Positions 30,405-40,644 of a stretch of 45,942 nt of DNA are shown in pieces. The notes under the pieces were generated by a model. That model was given only the letters and a program-made list of their open reading frames with translations. It did not search any database and was not told the origin of the DNA. Numbering within the stretch: the first letter of the stretch is position 1; each line of letters opens with the position of its first letter. The DNA is taken from positions 26,899 through 72,840 of the forward strand of contig CDMY01000418.1 in NCBI GenBank assembly GCA_001179505.1. The letters are read 5' to 3'. The position numbers were made by a program, and so were the translations under genes. The stretch is from Vitrella brassicaformis (taxonomy: Eukaryota; Sar; Vitrellaceae).

Positions 30405-31809
30405 ATGGGGGAGAGGCGGCACGGGCGAGCGTCCAGCTCTTCAACCTGTCCATTTCTGTCGCTAATTGCCTTTGCTGCGACAATAACAACCGCCGCCGTG
30501 TACTTCATTAACACAGCTGACACGAAGGAATCCGCACGGGAATTGGCGCGAGGATTTGACAACAGCGCCTCGCTTATATTGCGTGGCTCCAGTGCTGCGA
30601 TATTTGTGGCTCCTCCCATCTTGGCCAGCAACTCTTCTCATGAAAATCTGTCCGATTTGTCGACCTTGAATGCGTGGAGGCCTCCACCATGTGGATCAAA
30701 GCTGGTCGAACCGGACGATGATAGAGGAAAGCGAGGGCCACCAAGCCAGCAGATCGTCACTTTGTGGGTTGAAGACATACCAATGACCCGGCTGCAGGTA
30801 CGATGGCTCTAAGGGTGATATATCCATCAATTCGTTCGCCTAGGGCCTCGTAACTGTCGTGGTATACATGGGTCCCTCAAGGGCGGAGAACTGGCTTGCA
30901 AAGCACGTCAGGCTGCTGGAAAAATGCTTGGTGGCCCATGAGATACTCATCGACTGGTGGAGCGAAAAGGAAAGCCCCAGTGAAGCAGCGCAGGCCTACT
31001 TCCGTAACACCAGCAAGGTCCGCCTTGCGCCTGGAAAGAGGGGGCTCGGAGATCGGTACTTCGTTACAGAGCACATCACGACGCCGTTCACCGTCATCGT
31101 AGACGACGACAAGTCATTTTCTTGCGGTGAGCCAGCGAGCTCTTCGTCGCGAACTCACTTCGATCATTCGCCGTCAATTGATTATGTCACGTAGATTTGA
31201 TGCACGGCCTTCTTCTTGCCGCCCAACGCTTTCCCAACAAGATCATCACTGTCAAGAAGAACAACCGACACGTCTACTTGTGCAAGGACACTCAGCTACT
31301 CTGGTCGGTCACTGGAAGATTGGTTCCGGCATAAGACAATCACTGCAGCCGCATGCGTGTCCAGGTACTATCGTCCAGAGAGATACCGCATCGAGCCTGA
31401 TGGTGCCATCGGTCTTACCAGTGCCGCTCTGGTGCCTACTTCACTCATGAAGGCCTACCGAACAATGATACCTCCGTATGGGAGAAGAGGCAGAGGGCAC
31501 ATGCCTTCTTCCTGCATTCCTTCGCTTTGCAGGTCGGTCATAGCTCTGATCAACCGTGAGCTGAACTGCGAGGACATGCTCTTTAACTGGCTTGCGGCAA
31601 GGCTCAACCCAGACAACGAGTCCAGTGTGTTTCTTTCCTACAGTGGCGGCGGCATCTTTGATGGCCGTATGGGAGGCAAGGCGCTCTGTAAGAGAAAGAA
31701 CAGCGTCCAGCGTCGAAGTGCTTGTCTCAATTACATTAGAGCTATGTTTCCATACTGGCCTATCCCCCGCGTCCCATCCTACCACGTTGTAGTTGAGGAT
31801 AAGAAATGA
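30405..31809 (+). CDS. GT64 exostosin-like glycosyltransferase
   Basis: Predicted 390-aa type II Golgi membrane glycosyltransferase of the EXTL2/exostosin C-terminal family, which transfers N-acetylhexosamine from a UDP-sugar. Exons: 30405-30797, 30844-31126, 31195-31303, 31365-31475, 31533-31809; the sum is divisible by three. Short cytosolic tail, signal anchor (SLIAFAATITTAAVYFI, ~18-35), Ser/Asn-rich stem, then the catalytic domain (GLVTVVVYMGPSRAENW). The metal-binding VDDD is at 217-220 and is followed by a GLLLAAQRFPNKIIT strand-helix. YYRPERYRIEPDGAIGLTSA and INRELNCEDMLFNWLAARL (Glu312/Asp313) match the GT64 C-terminal part. Earlier in-frame ATGs exist at 30279 and 30309; 30405 has A at -3 and G at +4 and gives a normal short tail. 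The real acceptor is likely a protein or wall glycan, not heparan sulfate. Confidence 0.85.
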
Positions 31810-32263
31810 TACCCTACCACGTAATAGTTGAGGTGGGGTGTATTTGTTTGTGTGTGTTGGATGTTTTGATGTGTTTGTTCAATTAGATAATTCGATAGCG
31901 GTTGTAACTGACACAGTCCAGCATGGACTAATCACCGCCACAAATTCTTGTGCGTCAAGGCGCTAGTGCCTCAAGGACCAAATGAACACTCTGCGGTTTC
32001 CGTTGTATACACTCCTCCCGCCCCACCGCCCGAAAGACACGATCGATCCTCTGCCCTGTCAGCGCCCCATTCCCATCCAATCCGCCTCGAATCGAGCCCG
32101 GTGGCTGATCTAGAGACCGTGGGGAGAAGAGCCGCCTCGCTGAAGGCACTCTGCTGCAGAACGCATGGCAGCCTTGGTGCCGCATGCATCTTTTCTACTT
32201 TCGCTTCTTTCCGATGGTCTGATGAGGATGATCCCCTTTCCCTCACAGACTGATTCATCGGCT
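31810..32263. other. Intergenic, no gene recognised
   Basis: Contains a short direct repeat of the GT64 3' end (a CCTACCACGT-GTAGTTGAGG variant at ~31777 and ~31812), then GT-rich and mixed sequence. ORFs on both strands overlap without family motifs. Confidence 0.4.
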
Positions 32264-32740
32264 TCACACACGCACGCGACGATGCAGCTCTCTGGTGTCT
32301 CCCGTGGCGCAAGTGCGAAGGTGTGTCGCCATGGATATTTTCCCCGCAAGTTGTTCTTCCTGGAGGCTGTGCGCCGCGCCGCGTTGATTGGCTGTCCGGT
32401 GAAAGGGCATTTGGGAGTCGTCAGGGCGGCAGGGGTGGGCGATGGTGACGTCGAGCAGGTAGTCTTGCCGTCGATCACGCAGTAGATGTCCATGCGCTGG
32501 CTGTCTGTTGGGTTTATCGTCGGGGGGGGGGTTGACGCCGAGGCTGTGCAGAGGCACCTCAACATTGGAGGGAAGATCTGCATAGGAGGAAAAGCGGGGG
32601 GCGAACAGGTTATTCACGACCCCCCTAAGTGCCTGAAGGGGGGGTCGCGTCGACGTGTCGGTCACTACTGTTACGAGGTGGCATTTTGAGACGAGGGAGA
32701 GACTGAATTCAAGCACCACTTGATCGCGCCTCCAGCTCAT
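32264..32740 (-). mobile_element. Remnant of a mobile-element ORF (internal part)
   Basis: Minus-strand frames read GHLLRDRRQDYLLDVTIAHPC and, with a one-base shift, RMDIYCVIDGK just before. The pattern D-V-T-I-x-H-P followed by an Ala/Glu/Lys helix precedes the YG-WG-EA tail in the same kind of mobile-element protein as 29706-30206. At least one frameshift is present. Tentative. Confidence 0.35.
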
Positions 32741-32904
32741 TCTCAGTCATGTCCTCAGGAGAATGACGCTTCGCTCAAAGGGAGGGAGGTGTTCTAGGAG
32801 CGCCTGGCCTCATCGGATTCCGTCATCGAGCACACAGATATCCGGCCGAAAGCGCCCAGGATGAGCTGTGGGCGTGCGTGTGCGTGTGTGGCTGTTTCAC
32901 CCAC

Positions 32905-33016
32905 ATGAGTTGCCCTCCTCCGTCGGGGGGTCGGGACTCGCTCCGCGCTCGCCGCGTCGCGAAATGCATGCAAAGCCCCCAAGCTCGCATGAGGCCCCCA
33001 TCAAGACGAATGAAAA
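32905..33016 (+). repeat. ~110-bp dispersed repeat, copy 2
   Basis: Same start and core as 29780-29893, then diverges after the AAGCTCGCATGAGGCCCCCA stretch. The 33.02-33.50 kb sequence that follows has no recognised gene. Confidence 0.8.
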
Positions 33017-33499
33017 AGTCTCGAGGCCCCAATTTGGCCCCAATTTACAAACACGAGCTTTCCTGTCTCGCTTCTGCGTCGTCTCGTTTTCCCAAACTGA
33101 GTCCCAGTCTTCCGCCCTCCCAGCCCAGCGTCTTCGGCCTCTGCAGGAGCCAGGTCTAGATCTGCTCGGCGAGCACTTCGGCCAGGCGTCTCCTCTCCTC
33201 CCCTCTCGCCCAGGCCTTGTCATCTCCTTCTCGGCGGCTCCGGCACCGTCCATCAGCTGCAAAAAGGAGGAATGCATGCAAACATGCATATGCTGTGCGT
33301 TCTTTCGATGCGGTCAGATGCGGTTCGCAGGCAGCCACGCCACAACGGCAATGAGGCTCTGCAAGGACACGATGGACCACAACGGCAAATGGCCCTGATG
33401 GTGCTTCGGTGCTTGACCATCTGACTTTGTCCTTGCACTCAATACTGAGAAGCAACTGGGCAAGTACGCAGGTTATGAGCCACATACATCCTGTCTGTC

Positions 33500-35400
33500 T
33501 GTGTGTCTCTCCCTTGTACGCCCACGTCCGACATCTCTTCGTATCATGACTCTAATCATCGACTTATCGCTAGGAGCGTACGGATTTTCCGAGCGGCTAT
33601 CGGCAGTCGCACTGGCGCACTTCGACTTTGACGAGTGTTCGCTTCGATCGTCTTGCACGAGTGACGACGATTATTCCTATCTACGACGGCTTTCGGTCGC
33701 TACGGTTCCTCAGGTGGTCGCTACACTCCTCAGGTCTCCCTCTGGACTGACGGCCTCGACTATTATCGCCGGAGTGTTGGTATTGTGTCATCGTCGTGTA
33801 CCCTCATCGATATGAAGAGAAAGTCTCGCGAGCACGGCGCCTCTTCAATGAACTCTCATCCATCGAGTCGCGACGTCGGGCGTATCGCATTCGGGGCAAC
33901 GTGCCTTCAACGTGTCGCAGCGGCATCGGCCGTCGATTCGATCTCATATGTCTCGGTCGCTGCGCGTTATGGGGGCGTTGGGCGAGTACGATCTCTCATC
34001 CGTCGCATTACGACAGCGGTCCTTATCACATACAGGGCAGCTTGCCTTCGTCAATTCCCGTCTGCGTACGGTGCCGATTGGGTTATGCGCGTCTCACTCG
34101 TTCTGCGTCTGTAGGCGCTGAAAATACTAGTACGTCAAAGTACGTCTGAGGGACAACGACCTGTCTCTGTCGAATTGCGTCAGCGACCTTATCGTACGCG
34201 AGGTGTTGTGCCCTCGCCGATTAGCGGCTACTTAGTCCAGTGACTATATACGAGTCTCGGCTGTTCCACGACTGGGTGCGTCGAGGGGAGCGAAGTCTTA
34301 TCTGTTTCACTACGAGAGCGGTCTTTATCATCTTCAGGGAGGCTTGCTCTTGCCGGTCCGCTACGCGGCACCGTCATTTCGCGGTTCAGTCCTTGTTGCG
34401 TCTGTGGACTGCGGGGAGACATCAAACCCTCGTCCATCGAATTACATCTCCGCTCTCAGCGATCGTGGTCGTACTCAGGGCTGCGTGCCCTCGCCAATTC
34501 GCAGTTGTGCACGCCATCGATTTGATTTTGTGTGTCTCGGCCAATGCGCGTTCCGGGGACGTTGGGGGAGAAGGTGGCTCTCTTCGTCGGAGTGCAGCAG
34601 CGCCAATTCCGCAGTCTTGAGCATGCCGTCGCCGATTTGCGGCTGCTTAGACTATTGACTCACACGTCTTGATCTGGACGCGCCGTGGGGGACGATGTCT
34701 TGTTCGTCAAATTACAACATTCAAGGCAGCGCGCTCGTGTCCAGGTCCATTGGGCGTCGATCATTGACTCGATTTCGGGTCCATCGTCGGGCGAGACTAT
34801 ACGTCTTCACCATCTCAAGTTCTGCGTGTGTCACAAAGTGTGGCTGCGTCACGCGCCGGCTCGTGGGGCACAAGGTATGGGTGTTGTGGAGCTGCGCGTC
34901 TTGCGTCGATCGTTAACAAAAGCCTCCGTCCAATCGTTTGTCCTCTGCCGTGGGAGGCTCGGTCTTGTTATCGGTGCGAGGGTGTGCGGCTTATCGAGTC
35001 AAGACGCGTAAGTCGAGGACGAAGACGCAACGATGGTGCGTGCTTTGTCGAGCGGAAGGGGAGAAGTCGTCGTCAAACGGGATTCCTTTCTATTGTCGCG
35101 TCGGCGTCGGAGAGGTCTTCGACAGGTCTCGTATCTTTCTTCGTCGTCGTTGTGATGCTCTTGGTAGCCCTTCCCCTTGTCTGTTGCGGCGAGCTACCCC
35201 TATGAATGCAACGCGGCGTGTTTGTTGGGAGACAACGAATTCATGGCGGGGCAAAGCGGCATGTCTCGTGCGTTTCTGGCTACGCACCGGTCGACTGTCG
35301 GGCACGTGCCCGGGCCGCGATTGTGTCGCCCTCTATCAATACAGCCACGTCGTCGAGGGGAAGCAAGGGGTTCTCATCAATTCACTGTCTGTAAGCTTAT
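33500..35400 (+). repeat. Highly degenerate ~140-bp tandem repeat (satellite-like)
   Basis: A core like AGGGCAGCTTGCCCTCGCC followed by AATTCGCGG recurs with starts near 33893, 34034, 34201, 34336, 34477, 34615 and, more weakly, 34723 and 34852: mostly 135-166 bp apart. Between cores recur CGATTCGATTT-GTATGTCTC and GCGTTCCGGGGGCGTTGGGG. Units are well diverged. A similar block lies inverted at 3.2-3.8 kb. Stop-poor TCG/CGT-rich composition creates several ~100-aa ORFs that look spurious. Confidence 0.6.
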
Positions 35401-35950
35401 CGTGCATGTGCGCCATCGTCATCGATTCAAGGTCCTAGCTGTATGCTCAGTCGTGTCTGACACAAGTATTGGCGTCCTGAGGCTGAAGGCAACTGAGTCG
35501 TGTCGTCTCGTGCAGCTTCTAAGAGCTGTCGATGGTACTTGATGGATCGCAGCCGTATTTCAGCGTGATGTGCGTCGTGGGATTTGGCCGTATATTGTGC
35601 TCGTCGTATGAGGGCCGCACGCCTCTGCTGTCGTTGGCAACCTCGTTTCTCGACCTGTGAAGCCTCGCTATTCTCATTTATGGTCCATAGCGTCTTCCGG
35701 TTCGTCAACGAGACATACCTCCTCTACGCTTTCGATCGGGACTGTGCTGCCTGACAAAGTGGCGCATGATTGCGGAGTCGCACTCTTCTTTTACCCGTTG
35801 GGTCTCTCGCGTCTCTTGAAGGTCTGCATTCTTTGGGCTTGCTCATCGCAACCAATCCCATCCTGAGTCGTCGAGTGCAAGCGAGCGGGGGTTGCGTGCG
35901 CTGTTGTGCGACCGAATGTGCCGAGACGTCTTACTTCTTCCCCGCGGCTG
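35401..35950. other. Further TCG/CGT-rich sequence, no gene
   Basis: Same composition as the satellite but without a clear core repeat. No family motif in any frame. Confidence 0.35.
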
Positions 35951-36344
35951 CTCTAGAACACCCCGTTGAAGCCTCCTCCCTTTGATTTGAATTCTTTAAA
36001 AATTGCTCCCCTTTTTTTATTTTTATTTGAGACTTTTTAAGATTATTCCTTTGATTTTGAGGGGTTTGCGAAGTTTTAAAATGAAAATGGCTGGCAAGAA
36101 TGTGGCGACATGAAGAGGGTCTAAACCTGTTTTCGATGCCTAAAACAAGCCTCAAAATAGCATTTCCTGCCCCCCCCCGGTCATCGCCTTAAGTTCTTAA
36201 AATTTCTCGTCTAATTTTTTATTTATTTGCGTCGTTTTAAATATCTTCCAGCGGTTTGCCGGTTTTTAAATACTTTTCGTCACATTTGGGACTTTTTAAA
36301 AATTGCGCGATCAGGGGAGGAGGCTTCAACGGGGTGCTCTAGAA
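35951..36344. mobile_element. hAT-like MITE with 22-bp TIRs and 8-bp target duplication
   Basis: Terminal inverted repeats 35959-35980 and 36315-36336 are perfect over 22 bp (outer end CACCCCGTTG). They are flanked by exact direct copies of CTCTAGAA at 35951-35958 and 36337-36344. The 8-bp duplication fits the hAT pattern nTnnnnAn. The 378-bp element is AT-rich inside, in sharp contrast to its surroundings, and encodes nothing, so it is non-autonomous. Confidence 0.85.
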
Positions 36345-36786
36345 TCCGCGCGCCCGTTACTCTGTCGCTTAATCCCGATGTTCCACTCGTGTCGTCGTGG
36401 AGTAGTCACAATTGCCTCACTGCCTTCGCATCGGCGGCGGCGCTCACGACTTATTGCCAATCCATTCTTTCTCTGACCGCGCCTTCTTGCGCCACGCCGA
36501 CAATCAGAGATTGCAGAGACCTGACTGTGCGTCTGCACCTTCCAACCGTCGGGGCCGTCGATGAATCACAGCGTCGAACACATAGTGTATCCATCCGTTA
36601 TGGGTCGTCCGTATTGTGTACGTATTTTGAGTCATGCAAATCGTTATACGAAGCATCGATCGTTTTTTGTATGCGCGTATCCGCCTCGTCTGCTGTGTCT
36701 CGAGCTAGAGACATGTCGCTCGTAACCGAATCACAGTCTACTGCAAGCTCCATCCCACTACTGATGGAACGACCATGGGCATGGGC

Positions 36787-37091
36787 TGTGTTGTCTCACG
36801 ACACGCAGGTGCCCGAGAGGCGACTATCTGTCGTCTCTCGCTGCGCTGTCCGCGGCACGCGCCATTCTTGCGCCGGCTGCCATGTCAGGTGCGGAGGTTG
36901 CTGGAGCCAGCGACTGGATCAGCTTATCGCGTTTCTCCCACCCTCCCAGCCCGGCAGCGCCCCCTGTGTTGTCTCACGACACGCAGGTGCCGGGAGGCGA
37001 CTATATCTGTCGTCTCTCGCTGCGCTGTCCGCGGCACGCGCCATTCTTGCGCCGCTTGTCCATTTCAGGTGCGGAGGTTGCTGGAGCCAGC
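36787..37091 (+). repeat. Two ~125-bp direct repeats
   Basis: 36787-36911 and 36965-37091 share TGTGTTGTCTCACGACACGC, a CGCTGCGCTGTCCGCGGCAC block, and a GCGGAGGTTGCTGGAGCCAG end, separated by ~53 bp. A third, inverted partial copy is at ~3120-3195. The GTGTTGTCTCACGACAC segment is partly palindromic. Confidence 0.75.
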
Positions 37092-37419
37092 AGGCAAGAG
37101 CGCGCCTCGCTCGCTCAGAGCTCGCGAGTCCCGAACATCATATGTGCAGCTGGCTCCCGGTGGTGTTCGATTTTAGGGGTCGCCAAGTCTGACCTCAGTG
37201 AGTGCCGGGTGGATGCACTGATCAAACTTCACTAAAGGACCGATGGGCTCCGATGCGTTGCTCGTGTTAGGCAAGGGACAGTTTCACACACGAGAATCCA
37301 TTTCCTCCCGATGGTGGCGGATTTAGTAAAGGAAAGTACAGTATTGTACTTTGATTCGGATTACTCCGCTTTAAGTCAAGCACATCAATGCAGCAACCGC
37401 AGGAAGGGCCACTAATGTC

Positions 37420-37610
37420 AGTAAAGCAAAGCAAAGCAAAGCAAAGGGAGGGGGGGAGCAAGGGGGGGAGACCGCCCTCAAGCAAAGTGAAGTAAGTAAA
37501 GCAAAGCAAAGGGGGGAGACCGCCCTCAAGCAAAGTAAAGCAAAGCAAGTAAAATTAAGCAAAGGGAAGGGGGGGAGCGCCCTCAAGCAAGTGAAGTAAA
37601 GTGAAGCAAA
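37420..37610 (-). repeat. A/G-rich tandem array, left arm
   Basis: Runs of AAGCAAAG and GTAAAG alternate with GGGGGGAGACCGCCCTCAAG, in three units roughly 50-58 bp long. Together with the C/T-rich array at 37740-37990 it makes an inverted arrangement. Confidence 0.7.
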
Positions 37611-37739
37611 ATGAAGCGAAGCTTCGCGAAGACCGCGACGGGAAGCAAAGAGTCAAGCGTTGAACCGGACCAAATACATAGCAGCCGAAGACGGAAGCGA
37701 CAGACGGATGAACTCGTAAGCACTATGACGCGTCCACTG

Positions 37740-37990
37740 ACTCTACTTTGCTTTAATGGTCGCTTCTCGCTCTGCTTCGCTTTGCTTTACTTTGCTTCAC
37801 TTCACTTTAATGGGCTTCTCGCTCTGCTTCACTTTACTTACTTTACTTCACTTCACTTTGGTGGTCCTTCTGCTCTACTTCACTCTACTTTACTTTACTC
37901 TGCTTACTTTGGTGGGTATGCTCGAAAGAGGATTACTCTACTTTGCTCTACTTTGCTGGGGCCCGCCTTGTCCCTGCCAGATTACTTTGC
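37740..37990 (+). repeat. C/T-rich tandem array, right arm
   Basis: Units of ~51 bp, each beginning CTTTAATGG or CTTTGGTGG and continuing with CTTCACTTTACTT-like pyrimidine tracts; starts near 37751, 37805, 37856 and 37907. Long pyrimidine-rich ORFs (Phe/Leu repeats) here are artefacts. Confidence 0.7.
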
Positions 37991-38065
37991 TTTGCTGGAT
38001 CCGCCATGGCCTTTGTGCACGAGCGTGAGCGGGACGACCATCAGTGCGGTGAGGCAAATGCCATA

Positions 38066-38642
38066 GGGGAACGGGCCGACGGCATACTTGAAGGCTCTGA
38101 AGGACCTGTACGAGGTGACCAGGCGAGAGAAGATCTACGAGCTGTGGCTACAGATGGTGTCGTTCGAGTGGCAGGCTGGTGTCCTATCGATGGACAGCCT
38201 GGAGGAGCATCTCGGACGCCTCTCTCAGCTGGTGCGACGCCTGACGACCATCAAGGACGACGAGTCCGAGAAGCCGACGGAGGGGCTCAAGATGGCGATT
38301 CTGCTGGACTCGCTGCCACAGCACTTCGAGAATTTGCATGCCATCGCGGCCGCGCAGAAGGACCTCGACTTTGAGGGCCTCGTGGCGCTGGTGAGGAGCT
38401 TCACCGACCAACACCTGCGGGGCTCTTCCATCGAGATCTGCATGTCAAGTGCTGTGAAGTCGGAGAGGACGTGGATGAGCGGTCGGGGAGCGGCCGAGGA
38501 GCCGGTCGGGCATAGGAGAGGCGACCCCGAGTGCCCGCGGCCCAAGAAGAAGGAGGGATCGGCTGTCGGCGGTGCTTTTGCCGATGAGGATTCCCCGCTT
38601 TTCGAGCCGTCGTACATTGGCGGGATTGAGATGATGTCCTGA
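38066..38642 (+). pseudogene. Copia-type gag (UBN2-like) remnant
   Basis: The frame contains LKALKDLYEVTRREKIYELW, then SMDSLEEHLGRLSQLVRRL, MAILLDSLPQHFENL and LVALVRSFTDQHLRG. This is the helical gag region of copia elements, from another family than the 20-27 kb element. The zinc knuckle expected at the end is degenerate (GDPECPRPKKK), and the protein stops at 38642 without protease or pol. The 5' part is replaced by the C/T-rich array. Confidence 0.65.
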
Positions 38643-39720
38643 CTGTGAGACAGTGCGGCAGGATACGGCAGCTATGATGATGTGTGCATTGCCTTGGCTG
38701 TGAGTGATGGCGTGGTTGTCCATCTGATACTCTGAGTAGCCTGGAGGGCTGGGAGCACTGAGTTCATCTGAAGCTGTATGTATGCCTGGTGATGCATGGA
38801 ATGAGCTGAAGAGTGAGGCAGTGTGTCTATCTCTTGAGAGCTGAGACATTCCTGTGGATGCCGATGGTTGCATTGGTGAGTGTGTCGAAGTTTGTCTCTG
38901 CCTGCCTCAGTGCAAGAGGGGGAAGGATGGCGTTTTTGCGGTAGAGGGGGAGCACGCACGTGCCCAGCAGTGCGAGAGGGGGTGTCGGAGCGTACGCCCT
39001 GCAGTACTTTGTGCATGCTCTGTCGATCGTGTTGCAGTACTTTGTGCCCTGCACGTACTGACCCTTGCATGTACGCTGTGTACGTGTGGACTTTCGTGTT
39101 TTCATGTGGGACACGGGATGATGGTCAAGGCTTCCTGAGCGGGTATGCTGTCCCTGTACCTGACGCACGCAAGCGGCCATCGCTCCTCGTCCTGCCGGGC
39201 GAAAGTTTACACACCTCCGCCATAACATCGTTTGCACCGCAGTTGTCTTGGAAAGGTTCATCATTTGAGTGATGTTGCACTGCGGTCTCTTTCTTTTCAC
39301 CATGCATGCTTTTCTGCTGCGCTCCCCTTGACCGCAAGACACGGCGACAGTCTCGTGTGAAAGCCGATGGGTGCCAAGTTTTCTGCGCCTCCTCGTGAGC
39401 GGGGGCACGCTTTAGAGGCCATCAGTGACTCATACGAGTACCCAAGCGTGTTGTCGATCGAGCGAGAGCGTTTGCAATGGATGCGGAGGCGTCGATGTAT
39501 GTATTGAGCTGCGGAGTGGCGAGTCCTGCACAGGTTTATGAAGACGCTCCTTAAAGAATCGCCAACCAAGGGTGCTTAAGCGTGAGGCACGAATTTGTCA
39601 TTTGCTATCGATTTATTGCCAAAACGACAAATGTGGTGATATTGATGTTTTGATCTGTCGTTGCTTATCTCATCATTGGGCCACATCGGACACAGACACC
39701 GCGGGACAGAACGGCGGTAA
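38643..39720. other. Intergenic, no recognised gene
   Basis: Long overlapping ORFs on the minus strand (38827-39408, 38672-39070) carry no family motif. TGCAGTACTTTGTGC occurs twice (~39000 and ~39034). Confidence 0.4.
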
Positions 39721-39726
39721 CATCCG

Positions 39727-40255
39727 GAGCGACAGGCCTCGCGCTCCGGAGCGAGAGACGAACGGCTCCGGAGCGAGAGACGAACGGCTCCAGAGCGAGA
39801 GCTGGCGCTCCGATTGGCCACTGGCTGGGCATTACGGCTTTTTCCGGTGATCCCGAAGGACGAAAGTGCCGATTCGTTGATCTTTTCGGCACTTGCCGGA
39901 TTTTCAGTGATTCCAGCCATTCCCATCCCTTCGGCGACTCCTACCTACTGACTGTGAAGCTGCCTGCTTGATCCTTCAAGAGGGAAGTTAAACCAACCAA
40001 GCCCAAGGCGTCAAGGCGTGCCACGAAGCAGACAGAAAGCCGTGTTGCCGAGGTTGGTGGCCTCAGCAGTTGTCATGAGTGTGTGTGTCAGTCGTGTCAG
40101 AGCCTGCCGTCGTCAGCAGGTGTGGTGCAGTGCCGTGTGAGACCTTATTCGTGTGCGTGTGCCTGTCGTTGAACCGTGAGTGTCTCCCATCGAGAAGTGT
40201 CAGTACTGTAGAGCATCGAGTAAGCGCTATCTCCATAGCGTGAACCCCATTCAAG
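39727..40255 (+). repeat. R1 interspersed repeat, isolated copy
   Basis: Plus orientation. Shares the CTGGGCATTACGGCTTTTTC block, the TTCGGCGACTCCTACC block and the GCCTGCCGTCGTCAGCAGG block with the other copies, and extends through the GCGCTATCTCCATAGCG palindrome seen at 27413. Starts with a 22-bp tandem unit (GCTCCGGAGCGAGAGACGAA...) present more than twice. No copia coding sequence adjoins it, so it could be a solo LTR or an independent element. Confidence 0.7.
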
Positions 40256-40644
40256 CCGGTCCTGACCACTCCTGGTGAGGGGCCCGGCGACACACCCCAG
40301 CACGTGGCTGGAAGGGGCAGCCCAAAGGCGACGTGCGTGCTGCACCATGACTCCATACGTACATACCGCCCATCCCCAGCTGGCCAGCCAGTGCAGATCG
40401 ACCAGTCACACATAAATATGCCCTTGACACAAACACACACGGGGAGATGAGGGTGTCCGAAAGCGGGGCGCCCGCCGCCCCGACTCTCCCACTTTGCGGT
40501 AAAAGACAGAGCCAGAAAGAAGCCAGTCGACTACCATCGGTCACTGTCGTCAGTCCCACCGCCACTGTTAACAAAAGAGAATAACGCTTACTCCACGAAA
40601 CGGTTACTCAACGCCGGACTCCCTTTTCTCGTGAACTACGTAGT

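Noticed and set aside
36227-37192. 321-aa ORF
   Set aside because: Crosses the MITE end and the two direct repeats; a composition-driven open frame without motifs.
37611-38066. 151-aa ORF rich in Phe/Leu as a membrane protein
   Set aside because: Translation of a CTTT/CTTTGC simple repeat array.
38827-39408. 193-aa minus-strand ORF
   Set aside because: No family motif, conflicting overlapping ORFs, and no splice context.
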